Shown: piece after piece, positions 1 to 5,146 of the stretch | How positions within the stretch are numbered: position 1 is the first letter of the stretch | Layout of the letters: each line of letters starts with the position of its first letter | NCBI GenBank assembly: GCA_964455935.1 | Contig: CAYVZU010000176.1 | Coordinates: forward strand, 1-5,235 | Length of the DNA stretch: 5,235 bases | Direction of reading: 5' to 3' | DNA from: CAYVZU01 sp964455935 | GTDB taxonomy: Bacteria > Fibrobacterota > CAYVZU01 | The notes under the pieces: generated by a model | The model's database searches: none | What the model was told of the DNA's origin: nothing | The model's input: only the letters and a program-made list of their open reading frames with translations | Translations under genes and position numbers: made by a program

Positions 1-8
1 GCGCAATT

Positions 9-53
9 AAAAAGAAACAGGGACACCCCAATGGGGTGTCCCTGTTTCTTTTT
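9..53. repeat. Perfect 22-bp-arm palindrome (REP-like hairpin, possible bidirectional terminator)
   Basis: Bases 9-30 are the exact reverse complement of 32-53 around one central base. The folded RNA would be about 21 bp of stem with an AAT loop. The core is AGGGACACCCC / GGGGTGTCCCT, and the outer arms are A-rich and T-rich. Either strand therefore reads as a GC-rich stem followed by TGTTTCTTTTT, which could terminate transcription in both directions. The AGGGACA...CCCAAT core recurs in a related form at 800-814. From memory, GGGACA-type hairpins of this sort occur as dispersed repeats near IS200-like/REP-associated tyrosine transposases. That link is inference, and no transposase lies in this window. 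Confidence 0.85.
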
Positions 54-58
54 CAGGG

Positions 59-104
59 AAAAAAATAGAGGGGCTGCCGGGGGAGGCGGCAGCCCTCTCT
101 ATTT
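59..104 (-). terminator. Intrinsic terminator of the 99-638 gene
   Basis: Reading the minus strand, bases 104-87 pair with 79-63. This gives a 17-bp stem with one bulged base (96) and a 7-base loop (80-86), with a core of nine consecutive pairs between 71-79 and 87-95. The stem is followed at once by seven U (plus-strand A run 59-65). This is a textbook Rho-independent terminator. The TAG stop codon of the upstream gene (99-101) lies inside its 5' arm. Confidence 0.88.
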
Positions 105-638
105 CCGGAGCCCGGTAGGCGCCGGCTTAACGAACACGCGGACGTTCTCCAGAAAGGAAACCGAGAAGTTCCCCTGGCCGTTATCCACGGCCTTGAAAAT
201 GCAGGACCCGACCTGGATGCTTAACCCCGCCTCGCCGGTCAACGCATCCAGTACTTGGGCTTGGGCCGGGTCCACGGCGATGCAGGCCTTTCGGTCGGAA
301 GAGGATGCCTCCAGAACCGTCCAGGGCGTCTTGAGCCAAATGGTGCTGGTTCTGCCCTCATCCGCCGAAATGCCTACAACTCCCCAAGTATTTGCCAGTT
401 CGTCTATAACGGGCCGGTCGAAGGTCAGCTCAAGGCACTTGCGGCCGGCATCGTAAACCACCTCAACCAGTACCAATTCGCCCTGTGCGACTTCAGTCTG
501 GCCAAAGGACTCTTCCGATGAATGTTGCGCGACAACGGGTGCTTTGGAGTCCCATGAATATTGGGAATACTGCAACGAAGCAAGCGCACTTGCGCAAAGG
601 GCGAGTGTTACTGTTGCGGCTGTCAGAATGGCTCTCAT
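99..638 (-). CDS. Small secreted/periplasmic protein of unknown function
   Basis: This is a 179-residue protein that I do not recognise. The start at 638 is chosen over an in-frame ATG 33 bases upstream because GGGGAGG (647-653) sits 8 bases before it, and because the protein then begins directly with a Sec signal peptide. That peptide has MR, a hydrophobic core at about residues 4-16, and a likely cleavage after ALA at residue 20. C15 is preceded by Leu, so no lipobox is present. The mature part of about 159 residues has three cysteines (C68, C119, C146). It alternates beta-like stretches (ELVLVEVVYD near 54-63, FSVSFLENVRVFV near 158-170) with acidic and Ser-rich segments, suggesting a compact all-beta domain. 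No membrane segment follows the signal. The gene ends with TAG inside its own terminator stem and appears monocistronic. Its substrate or partner cannot be inferred. Confidence 0.85.
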   Translation of the reverse strand: MRAILTAATVTLALCASALASLQYSQYSWDSKAPVVAQHSSEESFGQTEVAQGELVLVEVVYDAGRKCLELTFDRPVIDELANTWGVVGISADEGRTSTIWLKTPWTVLEASSSDRKACIAVDPAQAQVLDALTGEAGLSIQVGSCIFKAVDNGQGNFSVSFLENVRVFVKPAPTGLRK

Positions 639-646
639 GATCTTTT

Positions 647-653
647 CCTCCCC
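647..653 (-). promoter_or_regulatory. Shine-Dalgarno site fixing the 638 start
   Basis: The minus-strand sequence GGGGAGG lies 8 bases upstream of the ATG at 638. It selects this internal Met over the upstream Met at 671, whose extra 11 residues would be translated from the ribosome-binding site itself. Confidence 0.8.
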
Positions 654-661
654 GTGTTGGT

Positions 662-670
662 TATATAACA
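662..670 (-). promoter_or_regulatory. Possible extended -10 element for the 99-638 gene
   Basis: On the minus strand TG-T-TATATA (670 to 662) resembles an extended -10 (TGnTATAAT). No good -35 hexamer is seen at the expected distance. The implied transcript start near 655 leaves a very short leader that just includes the Shine-Dalgarno site. This is a tentative call. Confidence 0.3.
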
Positions 671-708
671 TGCAAAGCGCGGGCCAAAAAGATGGCTTCT
701 TAAAAATG

Positions 709-730
709 CCGTTTTTTAATTAAAAAACGG
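709..730. repeat. 22-base perfect palindrome
   Basis: Bases 709-719 (CCGTTTTTTAA) are the exact reverse complement of 720-730. The palindrome lies about 70 bases upstream of the 638 start codon, in the gap between two minus-strand genes. On the minus strand it is followed by CATTTTTAAG, so it could be a weak terminator for the phosphoesterase transcript. Its unspaced symmetry would also fit a protein-binding operator for the 99-638 gene. The sequence does not decide between these. Confidence 0.6.
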
Positions 731-766
731 AGTTTAACTGATCCGTGGGTGTTTTAAGTGTTGAAT

Positions 767-791
767 GCGTGTGGTAAAATTCACCACACGC
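767..791. repeat. 9-bp stem-loop downstream of the phosphoesterase gene
   Basis: GCGTGTGGT (767-775) pairs perfectly with ACCACACGC (783-791) around a 7-base loop. It lies 29 bases past the phosphoesterase stop codon. No U-run follows on the minus strand, so it is not a standard intrinsic terminator. It may protect the mRNA 3' end or act as an operator. Confidence 0.55.
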
Positions 792-799
792 TGGTAACG

Positions 800-816
800 A
801 GGGACAGACCCAATTG
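800..816. repeat. GGGACAGACCC motif, possible dispersed-repeat remnant
   Basis: AGGGACAGACCCAATTG resembles one arm of the palindrome at 9-53 (AGGGACACCCCAATGGG). Both share AGGGACA followed by CCCAAT. It abuts the 3' end of the phosphoesterase gene, ending 5 bases before its stop codon. GGGACAGACCC is a motif I associate, from memory, with IS200-like/REP-type element flanks. Its identity as a repeat needs genome-wide counts. Confidence 0.35.
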
Positions 817-820
817 ACAA

Positions 821-1480
821 TTATTCCAAGGACAGCAGGTCTGTTTGGATGCTCTCATCGATCCGAATTATGGCATAGCGGCCATGGGCCAAAGGCCCCA
901 CATTGACCACTTGTGTCTTGCCAATCTGGTCAATCCCCGCAGCCTCGTGAATATGGCCGCAAAGAACAAGGTCCACGGGATAACGCTCAAGAAAGTTTCG
1001 CAGCGACCTCGAACCTGCATGGACTCCGCCGCGTAACTGATCGGCAGTTGTATTGAAGGGCGGGACATGGCTGATCAGGATTTTGCGCCGGGCTTCACGG
1101 ATTTCCTGGTAGCCCGATTCCAGAAGACAGAGAATTTCCGGCTCCGATCTCTCGAACGGCGTGTCCATTCCGGTGCGATTCGAGGCCGATATTCCAAAGA
1201 AGCCGGTTTGCGCGACCATACGGCCCATGCCGTCCAGCGAGACCCCTCTGCTTTGCAGATAGCTTTCGATTTCGGCGCTGTCGCAGTTGCCCGAGACGCC
1301 CACTACCGGGGCTCCGGTGGCCAGCAGCAGGTCCAGACCGGGAGCTAGGTCGGCACTTCTTCCGAAGGTCGTCCAATCGCCGCAGACGGCGATTACATCG
1401 AAAGGCGGCTTGGCTGCATCGGCCGCCTCACGAAGCAGATGATGCTGGCCGTGAATGTCGGACACGCAAAAAATTCTCAT
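821..1480 (-). CDS. Calcineurin-like metallophosphoesterase
   Basis: This 219-residue protein carries the ordered motif set of the metallophosphoesterase superfamily, which binds two metal ions and hydrolyses phosphomono- or diesters in the cytoplasm. The motifs are D8-x-H10 (SDIHG), G34-D35 (CGDWT), G64-N65-C66-D67, H138 (SHVPP) and G175-H176-I177-H178. The GNCD variant in place of GNHD is known in YfcE/MJ0936-like and Icc-related small phosphoesterases. The length matches those single-domain enzymes, and no signal peptide is present. The start is supported by the first beta strand (MRIFCVSDIHG) beginning at the initiator Met, although no clear Shine-Dalgarno precedes it. The gene lies 81 bases downstream of the 1562-1768 gene on the same strand and may be cotranscribed. 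The substrate cannot be told, and a specific name (yfcE, icc, cpdA) would be over-reach. Confidence 0.92.
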   Translation of the reverse strand: MRIFCVSDIHGQHHLLREAADAAKPPFDVIAVCGDWTTFGRSADLAPGLDLLLATGAPVVGVSGNCDSAEIESYLQSRGVSLDGMGRMVAQTGFFGISASNRTGMDTPFERSEPEILCLLESGYQEIREARRKILISHVPPFNTTADQLRGGVHAGSRSLRNFLERYPVDLVLCGHIHEAAGIDQIGKTQVVNVGPLAHGRYAIIRIDESIQTDLLSLE

Positions 1481-1561
1481 GGCCGGACGGAGTTTGGGCC
1501 GCTCTGTGATCCCTTTTCAATTTGCAAAAGGAAGACGAGGAGAGGAGAAATTAAAGATTGC

Positions 1562-1768
1562 TCAGACTTCCAGAATACTTCCAACCGGGGCTTTGGGATC
1601 GAAGAAATCCTCTTTGAAATAAAAATATCCCTGATCGTCATTGGAGTATTGCGTTGCCATGTTTTCGTCAAAAAACTTGCGCAGGGCGCTGTCTTGTCCT
1701 TCGCCCTCTATAACCTTCTGGATAACCTTGTTGGCAGTTGAAGTTACTGCGATCGCGTACCGTGGCAT
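1562..1768 (-). CDS. Small 68-residue protein of unknown function
   Basis: This is a 68-residue protein starting MPRYAIAVTS and ending GSILEV, with no recognised family. The start at 1768 is well supported: AAGGAGG (1778-1784) lies 9 bases upstream, and a sigma70-like promoter (1808-1836) would place the transcript start near 1800. The longer in-frame Met at 1867 lies upstream of that promoter and is rejected. The N-terminal third suggests a beta strand (YAIAVTS) and then a helix (ANKVIQKVIEG, about 12-22). The C-terminal half is acidic and aromatic (QGYFYFKEDFFD, residues 46-57). There are no cysteines, signal peptide or membrane segment, so it is probably cytosolic. It may form a two-gene transcript with the phosphoesterase 81 bases downstream, but no functional link is shown. 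Confidence 0.75.
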   Translation of the reverse strand: MPRYAIAVTSTANKVIQKVIEGEGQDSALRKFFDENMATQYSNDDQGYFYFKEDFFDPKAPVGSILEV

Positions 1769-1777
1769 GAACGGATT

Positions 1778-1784
1778 CCTCCTT
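1778..1784 (-). promoter_or_regulatory. Strong Shine-Dalgarno fixing the 1768 start
   Basis: The minus-strand sequence AAGGAGG is nearly the full anti-16S complement and lies 9 bases upstream of the ATG at 1768. It is the best ribosome-binding site in the window and argues that the small gene is real. Confidence 0.85.
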
Positions 1785-1807
1785 GGTGTCAAAGATGTTG
1801 CAAAAAG

Positions 1808-1836
1808 AATATAGATTCTTGCTGGGTAAGTGTCAC
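1808..1836 (-). promoter_or_regulatory. Sigma70-like promoter of the 1562-1768 gene
   Basis: On the minus strand GTGACA (1836-1831, five of six matches to TTGACA) is followed after exactly 17 bases by TATATT (1813-1808, five of six matches to TATAAT). The predicted transcript start near 1800 gives a leader of about 32 bases containing AAGGAGG. Confidence 0.7.
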
Positions 1837-1987
1837 TCAGTTTCTGACGCTTTAAAATCAGCCTCAACCGTCGATTTGGTATTCTTGAAGTCGTTGGCCG
1901 GATGCCCAGGCATATTCATTCCGCTTGCATTTTTAAACCAAAAATTTAAGTTTAGAGACTATTAAGTTACCCACATCAAGGTATGTC

Positions 1988-1997
1988 AAGGAAAGGA
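1988..1997 (+). promoter_or_regulatory. Ribosome-binding site of the beta-helix gene
   Basis: AAGGAAAGGA precedes the ATG at 2003, with AAAGGA (1992-1997) 5 bases and AAGGA (1988-1992) 10 bases upstream. The AT-rich stretch 1925-1970 probably holds the promoter, but no convincing -35/-10 pair could be picked there. Confidence 0.65.
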
Positions 1998-2002
1998 CCA
2001 CC

Positions 2003-3007
2003 ATGACTGAACGGACTCGGGCCATTCTTGGATTACTAGTTCTCGTTTGTGCGCTTCATGTTTCTTCCCAACCGGCACAACCGAAAACGCCTTCCGCGCC
2101 TGCACCGAATCCGGATTCGACAATGAAAGCGCAAACGCCGCCGATCACTTCGCTCGTCTCCAAGTCCGCCGCAGCTCCAGTCACAACAAGCTCTTCCGCG
2201 GTAGCGCCACAAAAGCCTGTGCCGGCCGCGCAGTCCGCGGCAGCAAAGCCCGATTCGGGGGCAATTATCTCTGCTCCTGCGGTGAAGCCCGATTCCCAGC
2301 CCAAAGGAACGATTATTCCGGCCGGGGTGATCAGCGGGCAATGGGTGCGAGCCGAGAGTCCATACAGGATTCAGGGCAGTGTGATAGTTCCGGCCGGCCA
2401 GTCGCTGCAAATCGACTCCGGTGTCGTGGTTCTGATGGAAGGTCCGTACTTGACGGTAACTGTGTTTGGCCAGATCCTGGCGCGCGGTACAAGGGAGCAT
2501 CCTGTTGTTTTCAAATCCGGCCAACCGGATCCGAAACCCTGGGATTGGGATCGGCTGTTGTTTCGCAGCAAGACGCGTTCGTTCCTGCAGAACTGCGTTA
2601 TTCAGCACAGCAATTTTGGAGTCTACGCCGTTAATTCGGGGCTGACGCTAATGGACTGCAAATTCAGCCGCAACTCCATTCACGGCCTTTTTGCCGAGAA
2701 CTCCAGCGTGTCCCTGCAGGGCTGCACGTTTGAAAAGGGTCATGTGTGCGCAATCCTGCTATCCGAAAATGCCAGTCTTGAGGCTGAGCGCGATACCATT
2801 CAAGAGAATATCAACGGCATTGCATGCAGCGACTTTTCGAAGCTCGATATGCGCAACTCCTATTTCACCGGAAACGACATTGGAATTGCCCTGCGCAAGA
2901 ATGCGGCGGTCAACCTGATCGATACCAGGATCACCGACAATAAGACAGGCGTGCTCTCGGAAACTGCGCCGCCCAAGAAGGCGCTCAAGAACATTTTTAA
3001 TAATTAG
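2003..3007 (+). CDS. Secreted right-handed parallel beta-helix protein (N-terminal half of an interrupted gene)
   Basis: This half has 334 residues before a TAG. Residues 1-22 form a Sec signal peptide with R4/R6, a hydrophobic core at 7-18 and likely cleavage VSS|Q. C16 follows Val, so it is not a lipoprotein. Residues 23 to about 108 form a low-complexity Pro/Ala/Ser tether with KPDS twice (82-85 and 95-98). From about 116 a beta-helix entry segment (SPYRIQGSVIVPAGQSL) matches the lead-in of NosD-like/Beta_helix proteins, whose role is carbohydrate binding or scaffolding. From 206 the coils recur every 22 residues, starting at 206, 228, 250, 272, 294 and 316, each opening with G/A plus a small hydrophobic strand. 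The TAG falls at position 20 of the sixth coil. The same frame stays open beyond it into the barrel, so this is probably not a natural full-length protein. No catalytic residues can be identified. Confidence 0.88.
   Translation: MTERTRAILGLLVLVCALHVSSQPAQPKTPSAPAPNPDSTMKAQTPPITSLVSKSAAAPVTTSSSAVAPQKPVPAAQSAAAKPDSGAIISAPAVKPDSQPKGTIIPAGVISGQWVRAESPYRIQGSVIVPAGQSLQIDSGVVVLMEGPYLTVTVFGQILARGTREHPVVFKSGQPDPKPWDWDRLLFRSKTRSFLQNCVIQHSNFGVYAVNSGLTLMDCKFSRNSIHGLFAENSSVSLQGCTFEKGHVCAILLSENASLEAERDTIQENINGIACSDFSKLDMRNSYFTGNDIGIALRKNAAVNLIDTRITDNKTGVLSETAPPKKALKNIFNN
3005..3007 (+). other. In-frame TAG stop dividing the composite gene
   Basis: The context is AAT AAT TAG CTG GAT. One base change would restore a sense codon (for example CAG, AAG, GAG, TGG, TAT or TAC). 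Elsewhere in the window TAG ends the 99-638 gene inside its terminator stem, so TAG works as a normal stop here and genome-wide reassignment is unlikely. Confidence 0.85.
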
Positions 3008-3175
3008 CTGGATTTTACCATTGGCCAGAGTGCGCAACTCGACAAGGTCTTCAAGAAACCCGCCGAGGTCTCGTCGCTGGTTTTCGCCAAGCAGAGCGAG
3101 AAAGTTGAAACTCCCAAGGACTTCAATGCCGGATTCGCATCGGGCGAGGCGCCGCGCGAGGCGTTCGTTCAAATC

Positions 3176-5146
3176 GTGGGCAATGCCACCATTGGAATGA
3201 AATACTACCGCCCCACGAACTACCGGCACCCGCGCGACACAATAATGGACATCGACAGCAGCACCGCCCCCGTTGACACCAACATTGGCGGTGTCGATAC
3301 CACCATCGACGTGACAACCTATGATACCGCATCCGCGGAGGATTCCCAACGCAAATTGTATCCGCAAACCCGCTATATCGATGGACTTCAGCCGGAGTTG
3401 CAGCTTTTCTCAACCGGTCGCAAGTATGGCTGGGACGTGGATTTCATGCTCGACGGCTATCGAAACGACTGGCTCTCGGGAACAAACCCCGGCGGACTGC
3501 GGGCCAACATGTTCAACCTCAAGTTGAGCGGGAAAGACCAGCAGGTCACAATTGGCGATTTCTTTCAAAGCGGGTCCGAGATCTACGTCTCAAGCAAAAA
3601 AGTCTTTGGCCTAAAATATGAAACCGATCTTATGGAAATGGGGAGGGGGGGGCAGCGATTCAAACTGACTGCCTTGGGCGGCGAGACCGAACGGTCGCTG
3701 GCGATTGACGATCATAACCCGGACGTTCCCAACGATACAATTAAGCAGGGATTCGCGGTGCGTCAGCAGATGATGGGAATGGGGCGGCTTTCCGCCTTTG
3801 CCGCGCCGGGCCTCACGATTGGAGCACAGGTGATTCATGCCCGCGATCTGAAAGAATCCATCCTTCGAAGCCTGGTGGAGGATTCCGATACCACAGCCAA
3901 TAAACCCATCCAGGGAACCACAGCCGGACTCGATCTTGAGTATCGGTTTCATAAGGACCAGCTGGTTCTTCGAATGGAAGGGGCGGGCGGGTATGCCGAT
4001 TCTCTCGACATGGAGACCTTCGAGCCGCGTGGCAGGGGAAGTCTTGCCTGGAAAGATGCAGCCGCGGGTTCGTTCGGTCTGGGGGCTGAAATCGGCAAAT
4101 ACACCGGGGACATTTCCTTTACAACCGTCCGGCCGAAGTACTACAGCGGCGGCAATCCATACCTGACACAAGACCAGCATCAGGGCAAGGTTACGGGCAG
4201 TGCCATGTTCTCGGAGAACACCAGCGCCGACATGGAATACGAGTTGACGCTTCGCAATGCATCGTACCCAAGCGCGGAGGATATTGCCTCAAAGAGCTCT
4301 TTTGGAAAGGCATGGAAGGATTCGGTCGGCCTCCAAACCGCGCCAATGCAGAACCGCGTTACGCTCAGTTCCAAGCACAAATTTATAGGCGACCTTCCGG
4401 AAATCAGCTTTAATTACACCTTCTATCTCGAGCGCTATCAGAAAAACGACAAGGGGGACGGAATCGACTCGGCTGCGGTTGCTTATCAGGAAACGACGTA
4501 CGTGACCGATGCCACGAGTGGCGAAATACTTGATACCATATACGCAGATACAACGTGGGACTCCACCTACTCGTTTTCGTTCGTCGCGCCCTCCAAGATG
4601 TCGGACCTCAAGAACACAATCGGCTTTGGGGTGAAACAGCCGATTCCGTTTCTGAAGAACAGCAATGTTAAATTGGACTATCGTATCCAGATTCAACGCG
4701 ACCTGGGCGACTACGTTGCCGATTCGCTGGAGGGCCAGAAGAATTCTCTGCAAAACCAGATTTCGGGGGTGGTGACGACCAATCATGGAAAGCTTGCTCA
4801 GAGCCGTTTCACGGCCAAATATAAGACCAAATCCGAAGTGAAGAGCGACCGCGTCACGAATGGCTATGAAGTTTCAGAGCGGCTTGGCCTGAATATCATC
4901 CCCCGAAAGCTGCGCCTAACACTTGACGGGAGTTACAGAAAGGATTACAACGAGGAGGATGCGGAGTCGGGTCGAGAGTCAACACTTGCGACGGCGCAGA
5001 CGGCTGGTATGGACCTCAAATACACGATTTCGAACAAGCTCTCGACATCTCTCACCGCCAATTATGAGAAGAACTATGACGAAACAACCGGAACGCCAAA
5101 CTTCCGGGTCATCTATGGCGGGCTGAGCATGACCTACGTGTTTTGA
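3176..5146 (+). CDS. Outer-membrane beta-barrel protein (C-terminal half of the interrupted gene)
   Basis: The 656 residues from the first possible start (GTG) form a long series of amphipathic beta strands. Examples are FNLKLSG, LTIGAQVIHA, AGLDLEYRF, QLVLRMEGAG, EISFNYTFYLERY, NVKLDYRIQIQ, RLTLDGSYRKDY and LSTSLTANYEKNY. The protein ends in GGLSMTYVF, a classic BAM beta-signal with terminal Phe and Tyr at -3. About 20 strands are plausible by eye. Two Asp/Thr-rich loops (3236-3330 and about 4500-4575) look surface-exposed. The VTIGDFFQSGSEIY segment (124-137) recalls a conserved strand-turn seen in large uncharacterised outer-membrane proteins. The GTG is weak: there is no Shine-Dalgarno, no signal peptide, and the frame is open back to 3008. 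The true N-terminus is therefore most likely at 2003. A run of eight G (3645-3652) lies in the frame. The transported substrate is unknown. Confidence 0.85.
   Translation: MGNATIGMKYYRPTNYRHPRDTIMDIDSSTAPVDTNIGGVDTTIDVTTYDTASAEDSQRKLYPQTRYIDGLQPELQLFSTGRKYGWDVDFMLDGYRNDWLSGTNPGGLRANMFNLKLSGKDQQVTIGDFFQSGSEIYVSSKKVFGLKYETDLMEMGRGGQRFKLTALGGETERSLAIDDHNPDVPNDTIKQGFAVRQQMMGMGRLSAFAAPGLTIGAQVIHARDLKESILRSLVEDSDTTANKPIQGTTAGLDLEYRFHKDQLVLRMEGAGGYADSLDMETFEPRGRGSLAWKDAAAGSFGLGAEIGKYTGDISFTTVRPKYYSGGNPYLTQDQHQGKVTGSAMFSENTSADMEYELTLRNASYPSAEDIASKSSFGKAWKDSVGLQTAPMQNRVTLSSKHKFIGDLPEISFNYTFYLERYQKNDKGDGIDSAAVAYQETTYVTDATSGEILDTIYADTTWDSTYSFSFVAPSKMSDLKNTIGFGVKQPIPFLKNSNVKLDYRIQIQRDLGDYVADSLEGQKNSLQNQISGVVTTNHGKLAQSRFTAKYKTKSEVKSDRVTNGYEVSERLGLNIIPRKLRLTLDGSYRKDYNEEDAESGRESTLATAQTAGMDLKYTISNKLSTSLTANYEKNYDETTGTPNFRVIYGGLSMTYVF
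3236..3330 (+). other. Asp/Thr-rich insert at the start of the barrel region
   Basis: The stretch encodes about 32 residues dominated by Asp, Thr and small residues, including DIDSSTAPVDTNIGGVDTT. It has no charge-balancing Lys or Arg. It lies between the first barrel-like segment (ATIGMKYY) and the next structured part (LYPQTRYIDG). It probably forms an exposed flexible loop, and a cation-binding role is only a guess. Confidence 0.5.
3645..3652 (+). repeat. Eight-G homopolymer inside the barrel gene
   Basis: GGGG A GGGGGGGG (3640-3652) lies in frame and encodes G-R-G-G. Long G tracts in surface-protein genes can slip during replication and give phase variation. They are also common sites of sequencing error. 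The frame is intact as given. Confidence 0.8.

Larger units (their letters stand above)
2003..5146 (+). pseudogene. Composite beta-helix / outer-membrane beta-barrel gene interrupted by an in-frame TAG
   Basis: Both halves are in the same reading frame. Reading through the TAG at 3005-3007 gives one 1047-residue protein: signal peptide (1-22), Pro/Ala/Ser tether (23-108), beta-helix (about 116-335), linker (about 336-395), and beta-barrel (about 395-1047) ending in a beta-signal. The 56 codons between the TAG and the first later start (3008-3175) are open, GC-rich at third positions and protein-like (LDFTIGQSAQLDKVFKKPAE). The barrel half lacks its own signal peptide and Shine-Dalgarno. The simplest readings are a recent nonsense mutation or a base-call error. 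Stop-codon readthrough is an alternative. There is no frameshift and no other decay, so if it is a pseudogene it is very young. Confidence 0.7.

Noticed and set aside
1512..1531. CCTTTT/AAAAGG inverted repeat as terminator of the 1562-1768 gene
   Set aside because: The stem is 6 bp and mostly A-T, with mismatches toward the loop and no following U-run. Read-through into the phosphoesterase is more likely.
1769..1867. N-terminal extension of the 68-residue protein to the Met at 1867
   Set aside because: It would start upstream of the predicted promoter and run over the AAGGAGG site that serves the Met at 1768.
2003..2050. Lipoprotein signal on the beta-helix protein (C16)
   Set aside because: The residue before C16 is Val, not Gly/Ala/Ser, so the lipobox fails. 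Signal peptidase I cleavage near residue 22 fits better.
3008..3028. CTGG/CCAG stem just after the TAG as a readthrough (PYLIS-like) element
   Set aside because: It has only 4 bp with a 13-base loop. This is expected by chance and too weak to support recoding.
3176..3200. Independent translation start of the barrel at GTG 3176 or ATG 3197
   Set aside because: Neither has a Shine-Dalgarno at a usable distance, neither yields a signal peptide, and the frame is coding-like upstream to 3008.
2759..3367. Long open minus-strand frame crossing the TAG region
   Set aside because: It is antisense to a coding frame with strong third-position GC bias, and it has no ribosome-binding site or recognisable motif. 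It is a shadow.
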